From: an uncultured Nitrosomonas sp.
GTDB taxonomy: Bacteria > Pseudomonadota > Gammaproteobacteria > Burkholderiales > Nitrosomonadaceae
DNA: 32,620 nt
Reading direction: 5' to 3'
Assembly: GCF_902826915.1 (NCBI RefSeq)
Contig: NZ_CADEGP010000028.1
Coordinates: 1-32,620, forward strand
The notes beneath the pieces were generated by a model, which worked only from the letters and a program-made list of their open reading frames with translations, searched no databases and had not been told where the DNA came from. Each line of letters begins with the position of its first letter. Position 1 is the first letter of the stretch. Position numbers and translations under genes: made by a program. This document shows positions 24,592 to 32,620 of the stretch, piece by piece.

Positions 24592-26010
24592 ATGCAATAT
24601 ATTTCTACCCGCGGTGGAATGCCACCCAAATCTTTTTCTGAAATTCTTTTGAGCGGTTTGTCTCCGGATGGTGGATTGGCGATGCCGGCAGCCTATCCCA
24701 AAATCACAGCGGCGCAATTGGAAGTCTGGAGAAGTTTGAGTTACCCGGCGCTTGCATTCGAAATTCTGTCACGCTTTATTGACGATATTCCAGCTGACGA
24801 TCTGCGCAACTTGATCAATCAAACCTATACTGCCGAGGCTTTTGGCAATGCCGATATCACGCCGCTAAAAACCTTGGAGCCTGGCTTGCATATATTGGGG
24901 TTATCCAATGGCCCGACTCTGGCGTTCAAGGACATCGCAATGCAGTTGCTCGGTAATTTGTTTCAATATCAATTGGACAAAACCGGCGACGAATTAAATA
25001 TTCTTGGTGCGACTTCAGGTGATACCGGCTCCAGCGCCGAATACGCCATGCGTGGTAAGCACGGAATTCGAGTTTTTATGTTGTCCCCGCAGGGAAAAAT
25101 GAGCCGTTTCCAAACCGCGCAAATGTTTTCACTGCAAGATAAGAATATCTTCAATATCGCAATTCGTGGTGTGTTCGATGATTGTCAGGATATCGTTAAG
25201 GCTGTCAGTAACGATCATGCCTTCAAACAAGCGCACCGCATCGGTACAGTCAATTCGATCAATTGGGCACGCATTGTGGCGCAAGTCGTCTATTACTTCA
25301 AAGGCTATTTTGCCGCAACTAAAAATAATGACGAACAGGTTTCGTTTGCCGTGCCATCCGGCAATTTTGGTAATATCTGCGCCGGGCATGTTGCGCGTAT
25401 GATGGGCCTCCCTATTAAGCATTTGATTCTGGCAACTAATGAAAACGATGTGCTTGATGAATTTTTCCGAACCGGTGTGTACCGTCCGCGTACCACCACG
25501 GAAACCCAACATACCAGTAGCCCTTCGATGGATATATCCAAAGCCTCCAATTTCGAGCGTTTCATTTTTGACCTGACTGGCAGAAATGCAGAGCAGGTGG
25601 CTGAATTATGGTCAGCCGTTGACAAAGGTAATGCCTTTGATCTATCAACCACGCCATTATTTGCAGCAATCAAGGATTACGGTTTTGTATCCGGCAATAG
25701 CAACCATGCCGCGCGGATCGCAACCATTCGAGATATCTATCAGCGCTATCATGTATTGATCGATACGCACACTGCGGATGGCCTGAAAGTAGGGCAAGCA
25801 CATCAAGAATCGGGCGTGCCACTCATTTGCCTGGAAACCGCATTGCCAGCTAAATTTTCTGAGAGCATCGCAGAAGCCGTTGGCCGTGAACCGGAACGCC
25901 CGGCCGGTTTCGAGAATTTAGAGAATCTTCCGCAGCGGTATGTGGTTAAAGATGTCGATGCACAAGCGATTAAGGATTATATTGAAGAGCAATGTAAGCT
26001 ATCTGCGTAG
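24592..26010 (+). CDS. thrC: Threonine synthase
   Basis: 472 residues, the length of the proteobacterial/fungal long form. The start ATG is followed by MQYISTRGGMPPKSFSEILLSGLSPDGGLAMP, diagnostic of this form. The PLP lysine sits in PTLAFKDIAMQLLG; GATSGDTGSSAEYAM binds the phosphate and VPSGNFGNICAG the cofactor. It converts O-phosphohomoserine into threonine. With hom immediately upstream, only thrB is missing from the local pathway. No strong terminator follows. Confidence 0.97.
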   Translation: MQYISTRGGMPPKSFSEILLSGLSPDGGLAMPAAYPKITAAQLEVWRSLSYPALAFEILSRFIDDIPADDLRNLINQTYTAEAFGNADITPLKTLEPGLHILGLSNGPTLAFKDIAMQLLGNLFQYQLDKTGDELNILGATSGDTGSSAEYAMRGKHGIRVFMLSPQGKMSRFQTAQMFSLQDKNIFNIAIRGVFDDCQDIVKAVSNDHAFKQAHRIGTVNSINWARIVAQVVYYFKGYFAATKNNDEQVSFAVPSGNFGNICAGHVARMMGLPIKHLILATNENDVLDEFFRTGVYRPRTTTETQHTSSPSMDISKASNFERFIFDLTGRNAEQVAELWSAVDKGNAFDLSTTPLFAAIKDYGFVSGNSNHAARIATIRDIYQRYHVLIDTHTADGLKVGQAHQESGVPLICLETALPAKFSESIAEAVGREPERPAGFENLENLPQRYVVKDVDAQAIKDYIEEQCKLSA

Positions 26011-26372
26011 ACGTTCTTACTCTGGAAAGGAATAATGTAAAGAGTTATTCACAATCTATACTCGCTTTGGAATTTGCCTTATACGGAATTGGCGAAGCTA
26101 CAACCACTGTAGCTTTTGATGATGTAGATCATACCGCAAACCCAATGTTTTTTACTATCATTGGTGACTTGACTGGTTACTCCGTTGCGCCGAGTTCACT
26201 CCACGATTAGTTCTACAAAACTGTTAAACTACATGGTGCTATCAATAACATGGCGCTGTATGAAAAATTAACAACTTTTTTCTTTCACTTGTACACAACA
26301 AGAATAGTTCTCACGTTTTAAGTTATCAAAGTTAACCTCTATTTCTGAGAGACTATTACTTCTTCGACTAAA
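26011..26372. other. Intergenic stretch with a possible gene relic
   Basis: One frame is open from 25998 to 26210 and reads plausibly protein-like in its second half (LEFALYGIGEATTTVAF, then NPMFFTIIGDLTGYSVAP), but it has no ATG, GTG or TTG start in a useful position. I do not recognise it. The rest should hold the promoter of the aminopeptidase gene. Confidence 0.3.
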
Positions 26373-27464
26373 GTGATATTACGAATTTCATATACCTTAA
26401 AGATTTTTATCGCTGTGACCCAGCTTGGTTGGCTCAGTGCTTGCGCCAATCTTTCTTATTATGCGCAAGCTGTCGATGGGCATTTTAATGTGATACACCG
26501 TGCGCAGCCGATCAGCACAGTGATTGCAAATCCGGATATCGATCCAAAATTAAAAGATTCATTGACTATGGTTATGCAGTTGCGTGAATTTGCAAGTCAA
26601 GAGCTGAAATTGCCAGATAATTTGAGCTATACTCGTTATGCAGATTTAGAGCGTCCTTTTGTGGTGTGGAATGTGTTTGCTTCTCCTGAACTTTCGCTTA
26701 AACTCAAGGAATGGTGCTTTGTACAGATTGGTTGCGTCAATTATCGTGGTTTTTTCTCGCAGGCAAAAGCTGAGCGCTATGCAGAAGAACTCCGGCAGAA
26801 AGGCTACGATGTTCATGTCGGTGGGATACGTGCCTATTCCACGCTGGGTTGGTTTAGTGACCCGGTGCTGAATACTTTTATTGGTTACTCCGAAGCGAAT
26901 CTTGCCCGGCTGATTTTTCATGAATTGGCGCATCAAATTGTTTATGTGTCAGGTGACACTGCGTTTAATGAGTCTTTTGCCACCGCAGTCGAGCATGAAG
27001 GTGTTAGGCGATGGTTTGAAAAAAACGGCACAGCATTCGAACAAACGGCATTAAGCGCTCAACAAGAAAGGGAAACGATTTTTACCAGTTTGATATTCAA
27101 GCACCGAAAAAGACTGCAAGAGCTTTTTCATTCGAATATCAGCGACTCCGAGAAACGCGTCAGTAAAGTACGTATTTTTAATGAGCTCCGCAATGAATTC
27201 TTGCACTTGAAAGCCGAGAAGAGCGAATTTGGCAGTTATGATCGTTGGTTTGGACAAACTTTGAATAATGCATTATTGGCTACTGTTTCTATTTATACCC
27301 AGTTGTTACCGGCATTTCAGGGAATACTCAAACAACATGACCAAGATATGCAGCGGTTTTTCGATGCAGTGATAAAGATCAGTAAGTTGCCGAAGCATGA
27401 ACGGAATTCAGTCCTGCAACAAGCGGTCGAAGATAATCAGCAATGGAATGTCGTCGAAAGATAA
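26373..27464 (+). CDS. Putative zinc aminopeptidase, lipoprotein
   Basis: 363 residues of a family annotated as putative aminopeptidases. A hydrophobic N-terminus ends at WLSACANLSYY, a lipobox with Cys at about residue 24, so the protein is probably lipid-anchored. The zinc site is HELAHQ with a third ligand in FNESFATAVEHEG. YAQAVDGHFNVIHRAQPI directly after the lipobox is shared by this family. The start is a GTG at 26373; a stop just upstream in frame leaves no earlier choice, and there is no clear ribosome site. It ends 41 bases before chrA. Confidence 0.8.
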   Translation: MILRISYTLKIFIAVTQLGWLSACANLSYYAQAVDGHFNVIHRAQPISTVIANPDIDPKLKDSLTMVMQLREFASQELKLPDNLSYTRYADLERPFVVWNVFASPELSLKLKEWCFVQIGCVNYRGFFSQAKAERYAEELRQKGYDVHVGGIRAYSTLGWFSDPVLNTFIGYSEANLARLIFHELAHQIVYVSGDTAFNESFATAVEHEGVRRWFEKNGTAFEQTALSAQQERETIFTSLIFKHRKRLQELFHSNISDSEKRVSKVRIFNELRNEFLHLKAEKSEFGSYDRWFGQTLNNALLATVSIYTQLLPAFQGILKQHDQDMQRFFDAVIKISKLPKHERNSVLQQAVEDNQQWNVVER

Positions 27465-27505
27465 CTTTCAACTCGCCACTAAAAAATCCATAGAGTGACA
27501 AATAC

Positions 27506-28864
27506 ATGTCAGAAACAACGCATCAAGATAAAGACCGGCCTAATCCGGTATCTTTCATGGAAGCTTTTATTTACTGGCTGAAACTTGGTTTCGTCAGTTT
27601 TGGCGGGCCAGCGGGGCAGATTAGCATGATGCATCAGGAATTAGTCGAAAGACGACGCTGGATTTCCGAGCAGCGTTTTCTTCATGCACTCAATTATACG
27701 ATGGTGCTGCCGGGCCCGGAAGCTCAGCAACTGGCGACGTATATTGGCTGGTTGATGCATGGTACCTGGGGAGGCATAGTGGCGGGTATGCTTTTTGTGC
27801 TGCCTTCTTTTTTTATTCTGGTGGCTTTAACTTGGATTTATCTGATTTATAGTGAGGTGCCTGCGATTGCAGGTATTTTATACGGTATAAAACCCGCGGT
27901 AACAGCTATTGTGCTCTTTGCAGCTTATCGTATTGGTTCTCGGGCTCTGCAGAACAACCTGTTGCGCGCTATTTCGGTTGCAGCATTCATTGCTATCTTT
28001 GTATTTAATTTACCCTTTCCGTACATTGTGTTGATGGCGGGTTTGATCGGCTATATCGGTTCTCATTATGCACCGGATAAATTTCGTACCGGTAGTCATC
28101 ATGTAAAAGCAAAAGATAGTTACGGTCCCGCTTTAATTGATGATAATACGCCGATTCCAGAGCATGCCCGCTTTCAGTGGAGTCGGTTTGCTACATTTGC
28201 CATCATCGGGCTGTTAATTTGGAGTGGTGTAATGATTATGCTTGCCATGCAGTATGGCTGGGCTGGCACGCTGACGCAAATGGGCTGGTTTTTCACCAAA
28301 GCGGCGTTAATGACATTTGGCGGGGCCTATGCCGTTCTACCGTATGTGTATCAAGGTGGGGTAGAGCAGTACATGTGGTTAAATGCAGTGCAAATGATCG
28401 ATGGCTTGGCGTTGGGTGAAACTACGCCGGGGCCGTTGATTATGATTGTTGCTTTTGTCGGTTTTGTGGGTGGTTGGAGCAAAGCGATTTTTGGTCCGGA
28501 CATACTTTTTCTAGCTGGTGTTGCCGGGGCCAGTATTGCTACCTTATTTACATTCTTGCCATCTTTTCTTTTTATTTTGTTGGGAGGGCCCGCTGTTGAA
28601 GCTACCCGGCATGACATTAAATTTACTGCGCCATTAACTGGAATTACCGCTGCTGTAGTCGGAGTCATTGTTAATTTGGCAGTTTTCTTTGCCTACCACG
28701 TGTTGTGGCCAGATGGCTTTGATGCTGCATTTGAATGGTTTTCCGCTTTGATTGGAATTGCTGCTTATATCGCTTTGTTCAAATATAAAGCAGGGATTGT
28801 AACGGTCATCAGTTTTTGTGCTGCTGCTGGATTTAGTTATATTGTACTGTTAGGTTATTCCTAG
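27506..28864 (+). CDS. chrA: Chromate transporter family protein
   Basis: 452 residues with about ten to twelve membrane segments and two CHR domains: the first with LGFVSFGGPAGQISMMH, the second with ALMTFGGAYAVLPYVYQ. The characteristic YTMVLPGPEAQQLATYIGW and GETTPGPLIMI segments are present. Long-chain ChrA exports chromate, which enters through sulfate transporters. There is no chrB here, so substrate and regulation are inferred from family only. An IS3 fragment begins within about 30 bases of its stop. Confidence 0.9.
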   Translation: MSETTHQDKDRPNPVSFMEAFIYWLKLGFVSFGGPAGQISMMHQELVERRRWISEQRFLHALNYTMVLPGPEAQQLATYIGWLMHGTWGGIVAGMLFVLPSFFILVALTWIYLIYSEVPAIAGILYGIKPAVTAIVLFAAYRIGSRALQNNLLRAISVAAFIAIFVFNLPFPYIVLMAGLIGYIGSHYAPDKFRTGSHHVKAKDSYGPALIDDNTPIPEHARFQWSRFATFAIIGLLIWSGVMIMLAMQYGWAGTLTQMGWFFTKAALMTFGGAYAVLPYVYQGGVEQYMWLNAVQMIDGLALGETTPGPLIMIVAFVGFVGGWSKAIFGPDILFLAGVAGASIATLFTFLPSFLFILLGGPAVEATRHDIKFTAPLTGITAAVVGVIVNLAVFFAYHVLWPDGFDAAFEWFSALIGIAAYIALFKYKAGIVTVISFCAAAGFSYIVLLGYS

Positions 28865-28891
28865 TGTATCCGCATGGGTGAAGCGCGTTAG

Positions 28892-29343
28892 TTTTGTGAT
28901 GCGTTGAGGATGGCTATTTGGCAGTGCCAGCTACAAGCTGGCCCGATTGTGCATTCGGATAGTAAGAATACGTGCACCAGATTTCAATAATAGATTGACT
29001 CATTTATTGAAAGAGTATTTATTTGAGTTCTTGTGCCGTAAGGATTCTCGGATCACAATATGCCAGTAGAGAATACCGGAGACTACTAAAAATCCATGAT
29101 TTTATTGGTAGCATGAGCCGTACCGGCGACTGTTCCGATAATGCTGTAGCAGAAAGTTTTTTCGGCAGCCTTAAACAGGAACGAGTCCAGTGGCGACACT
29201 ACCAAACTCGCTATGCAGCACAGCAAGATGCATTACAGTATATTTCTATGTTTTATAACAGTCATCGACTGCATTCATACTTGGGATACAAAAGCCTAAA
29301 TCAATATGAGGCAGAAACAGAAAAATTGGAGAAAGTCGCTTAA
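28892..29343 (+). pseudogene. IS3-family transposase OrfB, 3' fragment with internal interruption
   Basis: The frame first reads CDALRMAIWQCQLQAGPIVHSD (28892-28960), matching the OrfB stretch that ends HSDRGSQY. About 90 unrelated bases follow. The remainder resumes as GSQYASREYRRLLKIHDF, then SMSRTGDCSDNAVAESFFGSLKQE with the last catalytic Glu, and MFYNSHRLHSYLGYKSLNQYE, ending at TAA 29343. CGGAT occurs at both edges of the break. The N-terminal half of OrfB and OrfA are absent. It is an inactive remnant between chrA and the acyltransferase gene. Confidence 0.8.
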
Positions 29344-29383
29344 CTGGATTGTCCAGAATTAGCCGATCACGTCACATCACCCT

Positions 29384-31333
29384 ATGGCATCTCTGCAATC
29401 TCGCTTATCACACACAAAATATCGCCCCGATATCGATGGCCTAAGAGCAATAGCTGTTCTTTCAGTCGTCACGTTCCATGCATTCCCAAACTGGGTCAAG
29501 GGCGGATTCGTAGGAGTTGATATTTTTTTTGTTATCTCTGGATTCTTAATTTCAACAATTATTTTTGAAAACTTAGAGAAAGAGTCATTCAGCCTTACTG
29601 AGTTTTATGCGCGACGCATTAAGCGTATCTTTCCAGCACTTTTATTAGTGTTGATTTCAAGTTATATTTTTGGTTGGTTTGCGCTGCTAGATGGCGAATA
29701 CAAGCAGCTAGGTAAGCATATTGCTGCTGGTGCCGGGTTTTTGTCTAATTTTGTCTTGTGGAATGAAGCGGGTTACTTTGACAACTCCGCTGAAATGAAG
29801 CCATTGCTCCATCTCTGGAGCTTGGGTATCGAGGAGCAATTCTACATAATTTGGCCGCTGTTGCTGTGGTTTGCATGGTGCAGGAACTACAATCTTTTTG
29901 TGATTATATTTGTTTCTGCTGCAATTTCATTTTATCTCAATATAGAAGGTATCCAAAAAGATGTTGTGGCTACGTTTTATTCACCACAGACACGTTTCTG
30001 GGAATTGTTGTGTGGTAGTTTGTTGGCATGGATAGCTGTTTATAAAAATGATGTCCTTGCTAAGGTTAAAATAAAAATTGATGGCTTGCTCGTTGCTTTC
30101 AGTAAGCAATCATTCGAAGCTGATGGTCAAATGTTATCGAATATTCTCTCTCTATTGGGCTTTGCGGCATTGGCATTTAGCATTTTTTACATCAACAAAG
30201 ATTTCAGTTTTCCTGGTAAGTGGGCATTAGCTCCCGTGCTTGGTGCTGTGCTTATTATTTCTGCTGGGCCTCATGCATGGTTTAATCGCTCAATTCTATC
30301 TAATCATGTGGCGGTATGGTTTGGTTTAATAAGCTACCCATTGTATTTGTGGCATTGGCCACTACTATCGTTTACGCGAATTATTGAAGGTGAGGTTCCA
30401 AGTGGTAGTGCTCGTATTGCAGTTGTTGTTTTCTCTATTGTGCTTGCTTGGATAACGTATAAGTTTGTTGAGCAACCTATTCGTTTAGGTAAGTTCAGTA
30501 AAACTAAGATACCTTCGTTATTAGTGCTCATGTCAGTGGTTGGATTTATTGGTTTCAACACTTATAGCAGAGATGGGTTGGATTTCAGGCATAAATCTAA
30601 TCTGGTTATGGATGAACAAGCCATTAACGACGAGCGTGCCAAGTATTGGGCTGGCGGATTACAGGAAAATTTTGATTCTGCTCCCATAAAGGTTATTGTA
30701 TATGGTGATAGTCAAGGGTTTGATATTTATAAATCCTTGAAAATGGACGATCGAATTGGAATAAAAATATTCCAGAAAAGTCATGAGTGTACATCTTTTA
30801 ATCTTCCGAAGAATGGCTTGGAAGCAAAAGCTAAGGTTTGTCAAGATGCATTCGCTAGACTGATAGCCTCGCCCGAGATACTGAAAGCCGATGTTTTAAT
30901 CTATTCTTTCTATTGGAATAAAGATTCCGAACCATTGAACGCACTTGAAAATTACAGAGATGCTCTGAGCCAAATAAAAGCTTTGAATCCAACCCTTAAG
31001 GTCGTTTTCTTTGGCCCAAAACCACTGCTAGGTAAAACTTGGATTTCTATTAACAGCATAACAAATAATCATAAATCTATTATCGGTATGAATGATTACC
31101 TAAATAGAATAAGATGGATAAGGGATGACACCGACTACGTTAAGCTCATGTCTGAGGCACTATGTGTTTTCTACATTGATGTTAACGAAGTTTTTTGCTT
31201 GGATGGCTGCCAGTTTTATGTGGATATGCAGTTTGCTTATTTTGATCAAAACCATTGGACTGAGTTTGGCGCTAAGCTATTTTTAGATAAGCTTATCCGT
31301 TTACAAAAATTCAAAGAAATTTTTTTGGAGTAA
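29384..31333 (+). CDS. Membrane O-acyltransferase with C-terminal SGNH domain (OafA/OatA-like)
   Basis: 649 residues. The first ~390 form an acyltransferase-3 membrane domain with about ten helices: YRPDIDGLRAIAVLSVVTFHA carries the conserved RAIA and His, and FVGVDIFFVISGFLIS, FYARRIKRIFPAL and LLHLWSLGIEEQFYIIWPLL are diagnostic. The C-terminal ~200 residues look like an SGNH hydrolase-type domain: IVYGDSQGF near residues 437-445 places D and the expected nucleophile Ser, and DQNHWTEFG near the end places the His. Such enzymes acetylate LPS O-antigen or other surface sugars. It lies alone after the IS3 remnant, and its AT-rich composition differs from neighbours, suggesting transfer. Confidence 0.85.
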   Translation: MASLQSRLSHTKYRPDIDGLRAIAVLSVVTFHAFPNWVKGGFVGVDIFFVISGFLISTIIFENLEKESFSLTEFYARRIKRIFPALLLVLISSYIFGWFALLDGEYKQLGKHIAAGAGFLSNFVLWNEAGYFDNSAEMKPLLHLWSLGIEEQFYIIWPLLLWFAWCRNYNLFVIIFVSAAISFYLNIEGIQKDVVATFYSPQTRFWELLCGSLLAWIAVYKNDVLAKVKIKIDGLLVAFSKQSFEADGQMLSNILSLLGFAALAFSIFYINKDFSFPGKWALAPVLGAVLIISAGPHAWFNRSILSNHVAVWFGLISYPLYLWHWPLLSFTRIIEGEVPSGSARIAVVVFSIVLAWITYKFVEQPIRLGKFSKTKIPSLLVLMSVVGFIGFNTYSRDGLDFRHKSNLVMDEQAINDERAKYWAGGLQENFDSAPIKVIVYGDSQGFDIYKSLKMDDRIGIKIFQKSHECTSFNLPKNGLEAKAKVCQDAFARLIASPEILKADVLIYSFYWNKDSEPLNALENYRDALSQIKALNPTLKVVFFGPKPLLGKTWISINSITNNHKSIIGMNDYLNRIRWIRDDTDYVKLMSEALCVFYIDVNEVFCLDGCQFYVDMQFAYFDQNHWTEFGAKLFLDKLIRLQKFKEIFLE

Positions 31334-31371
31334 ATAAAGAACCTTGCCGCAAGCAGCGGGGTTCTTTATTT
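31332..31371 (+). terminator. Intrinsic terminator after the acyltransferase gene
   Basis: A 12-bp perfect stem (AAATAAAGAACC / GGTTCTTTATTT) starts within the stop codon, with an inner CCGC-AAGCA-GCGG hairpin. The right arm supplies the T-rich end. It serves the plus-strand gene and may also face the convergent rluB. Confidence 0.8.
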
Positions 31372-31468
31372 GGAAGCTCAAATCATCGAGAGCCACATTT
31401 TTATAGATACTCATTTTCCCCGGCAGCTTGCCTGGAATAATTGTTGTTCGATACTTTTTCAAGGGCGA

Positions 31469-32320
31469 TTATTTAATCAAATTCAACAATCGCCGAGCTT
31501 CTTTTTCATCTAACTCCAACCATTGTCCGCGCTTGATCCTGGGCGGCAGATTGATTGGACCGAAACGCACACGCATTAGGCGGCTTACCGTCAATCCTAT
31601 GGCTTCAAACATGCGCCGCACTTCGCGATTCTTGCCTTCTTTCAGGATTACGCGATACCAGTGATTAGCCCCTTCTCCACCTTGATCAGCCAGATAGGTG
31701 AACGCCGCCTCACCGTCTTCTAGCATTACGCCGGTGGTCAGTTGTTTCATTTGCTCCTCGGTGAGTTCGCCCAGTATTCGCACTGCATATTCTCGCTCCA
31801 TTTCAAAGCGCGGATGCATCATGCGATTGGCTAATGCGCCATCGTTGGTGAAAATGAGTAGACCACTGGTATTGAAATCCAGGCGACCAATAGCGATCCA
31901 TTTGGAAGATCGTAAATACGGCAGTTTGTCGAAAACGGAAGGGCGGTCCTGCGGATCATTACGGCTGACAATTTCACCTTCCGGTTTGTGATAGAGCAGC
32001 ACTTTAGGTAGTTCTTCTTCCACATGAACGCGGATTGTGCGCCTACCGATACGAATCACGTCGCCCGGGCCGGCACGATCTCCGATTACAGCTGTTTGAC
32101 TGTTTAGTTTGACTTGTCCGGAAGCAATCAGTGTTTCCATTTCTCGCCGGGAGCCTAGTCCCTTCTGTGCCAGTAGTTTTTGTAGCTTGAAAGTGGTTGC
32201 CGGTGTATTGGAATCGGGTGCTACCGGTATACTGGAAGGAACGGGAGATCGTTCTGTCGCTTCATTGTTTACGATAGATGTTTTTTTCTTGGCTGGCCTG
32301 ATTGGCCTGTTTGCTTTCAT
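31469..32320 (-). CDS. rluB: 23S rRNA pseudouridine synthase RluB-like
   Basis: 283 residues from the ATG at 32320. A basic, Pro/Ser-rich N-terminal extension (MKANRPIRPAKKK) precedes the S4 RNA-binding domain (LQKLLAQKGLGSRREMETLI, GQVKLN). The RsuA-type catalytic domain follows: the active Asp in IGRLDFNTSGLLIFTNDG, and EGKNREVRRMFEAIG. RluB modifies a uridine in helix 93 of 23S rRNA in E. coli. RluB is preferred over RluE/RsuA by length and the extension, though not proven. It converges on the acyltransferase gene with a terminator between. Confidence 0.85.
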   Translation of the reverse strand: MKANRPIRPAKKKTSIVNNEATERSPVPSSIPVAPDSNTPATTFKLQKLLAQKGLGSRREMETLIASGQVKLNSQTAVIGDRAGPGDVIRIGRRTIRVHVEEELPKVLLYHKPEGEIVSRNDPQDRPSVFDKLPYLRSSKWIAIGRLDFNTSGLLIFTNDGALANRMMHPRFEMEREYAVRILGELTEEQMKQLTTGVMLEDGEAAFTYLADQGGEGANHWYRVILKEGKNREVRRMFEAIGLTVSRLMRVRFGPINLPPRIKRGQWLELDEKEARRLLNLIK

Positions 32321-32377
32321 GAGTGTCTAAATCCGGAAAATGTGCTGACTAATAATCGATCATTTGATGCAACGTAC

Positions 32378-32427
32378 AATGATGGATTTTAAACTATCCA
32401 GAGCGCAAGCATGCACTATCCATCATT
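32378..32427. repeat. Inverted repeat with 10-bp perfect arms
   Basis: AATGATGGAT and ATCCATCATT flank about 30 bases. It lies upstream of rluB and next to the right-edge insertion sequence. It may be a small hairpin element or an IS relic; nothing more can be said. Confidence 0.4.
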
Positions 32428-32503
32428 ATTCATGCAATGAGACCTTTGCAAGACTCAATGAATTTCCAAGTGATGTGTGCTGTCAAAAATGGAGTCCATC
32501 GGT

Positions 32504-32620
32504 TTAAGCAACAAGCAAATTTGCATAGTATCGCTGCGTAAATTGTGCTGGTGACAAATAGCCCAGCCTTTTCTGTCTTCTCTGCCGGTTATAGAATATT
32601 TCTATATATTCGGTAATCTC
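32504..32620 (-). mobile_element. IS3-family transposase OrfB, C-terminal end entering from right edge
   Basis: The minus strand encodes EITEYIEIFYNRQRRQKRLGYLSPAQF and ends at TAA (32504-32506). EYIEIFYNRQRR-x-LGYLSPA is the standard C-terminus of IS3 OrfB transposases. About 39 codons are visible; the rest lies outside the window. The adjacent CTGTCAAAAATGGAGTCC near 32480 is likely part of the terminal inverted repeat of this element. It is a different element from the one at 28892. Whether it is intact cannot be judged. Confidence 0.8.

Noticed and set aside
25998..26210. Seventy-codon open frame after thrC
   Set aside because: No start codon or ribosome site, no recognised family. It might be a relic but chance is not excluded.
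1..32620. CRISPR arrays, tRNA and rRNA genes
   Set aside because: No regularly spaced repeats were seen and no tRNA-like T-arm or rRNA segment was recognised by eye on either strand.

Overview
The window looks like a chromosomal segment of a betaproteobacterium close to Nitrosomonas. The signs are the trxA-rho pair, a threonine block of aminotransferase, homoserine dehydrogenase and threonine synthase, and a CADD-type para-aminobenzoate synthase beside metE, a gene type I associate with Nitrosomonas europaea. Many short repeats and broken insertion sequences also fit. The assignment rests on gene content and protein resemblance only; no rRNA gene is present and I saw no tRNA.

Layout. Positions 1-2,700 are a graveyard: the 5' part of an exported tail-collar (Mdp-like) protein on the minus strand, a degenerate copy of the start of the downstream GTPase gene, an IS200/IS605-type tnpA relic with three in-frame stops, a possible 36-residue membrane protein, and an IS6-like transposase relic. 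Positions 2,702-5,481 hold two overlapping GTPase genes, followed by a truncated slp lipoprotein relic, a DUF2971 gene and a DUF3750 gene. Positions 8,157-12,004 are a ferric-iron ABC transporter operon (binding protein, permease, ATPase) behind a promoter overlapped by a Fur-like box. trxA and rho follow.

Positions 14,115-16,937 form a self-contained module bounded by two near-identical, inverted 138-139 bp MITE-like repeats. It holds a sigma-54 activator with a cysteine-rich N-terminal domain, a divergent beta-carbonic-anhydrase-fold enzyme resembling carbonyl sulfide/CS2 hydrolases, and a well-matched -24/-12 promoter between them. This is the most interesting regulatory unit here. A small FmdB-type zinc-ribbon gene lies just outside it.

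Positions 17,363-21,478 are a one-carbon/methionine block: metR, divergent metE, then the CADD-type pABA synthase. MetE uses methyl-tetrahydrofolate and the CADD-type enzyme makes a folate precursor, so the pair is metabolically coherent. Positions 21,891-26,010 carry alaA-like, hom and thrC. The remainder has a putative zinc aminopeptidase lipoprotein, chrA, a broken IS3-type transposase, a large membrane acyltransferase with a strong terminator, rluB, and the 3' end of another IS3 transposase entering from the right edge.
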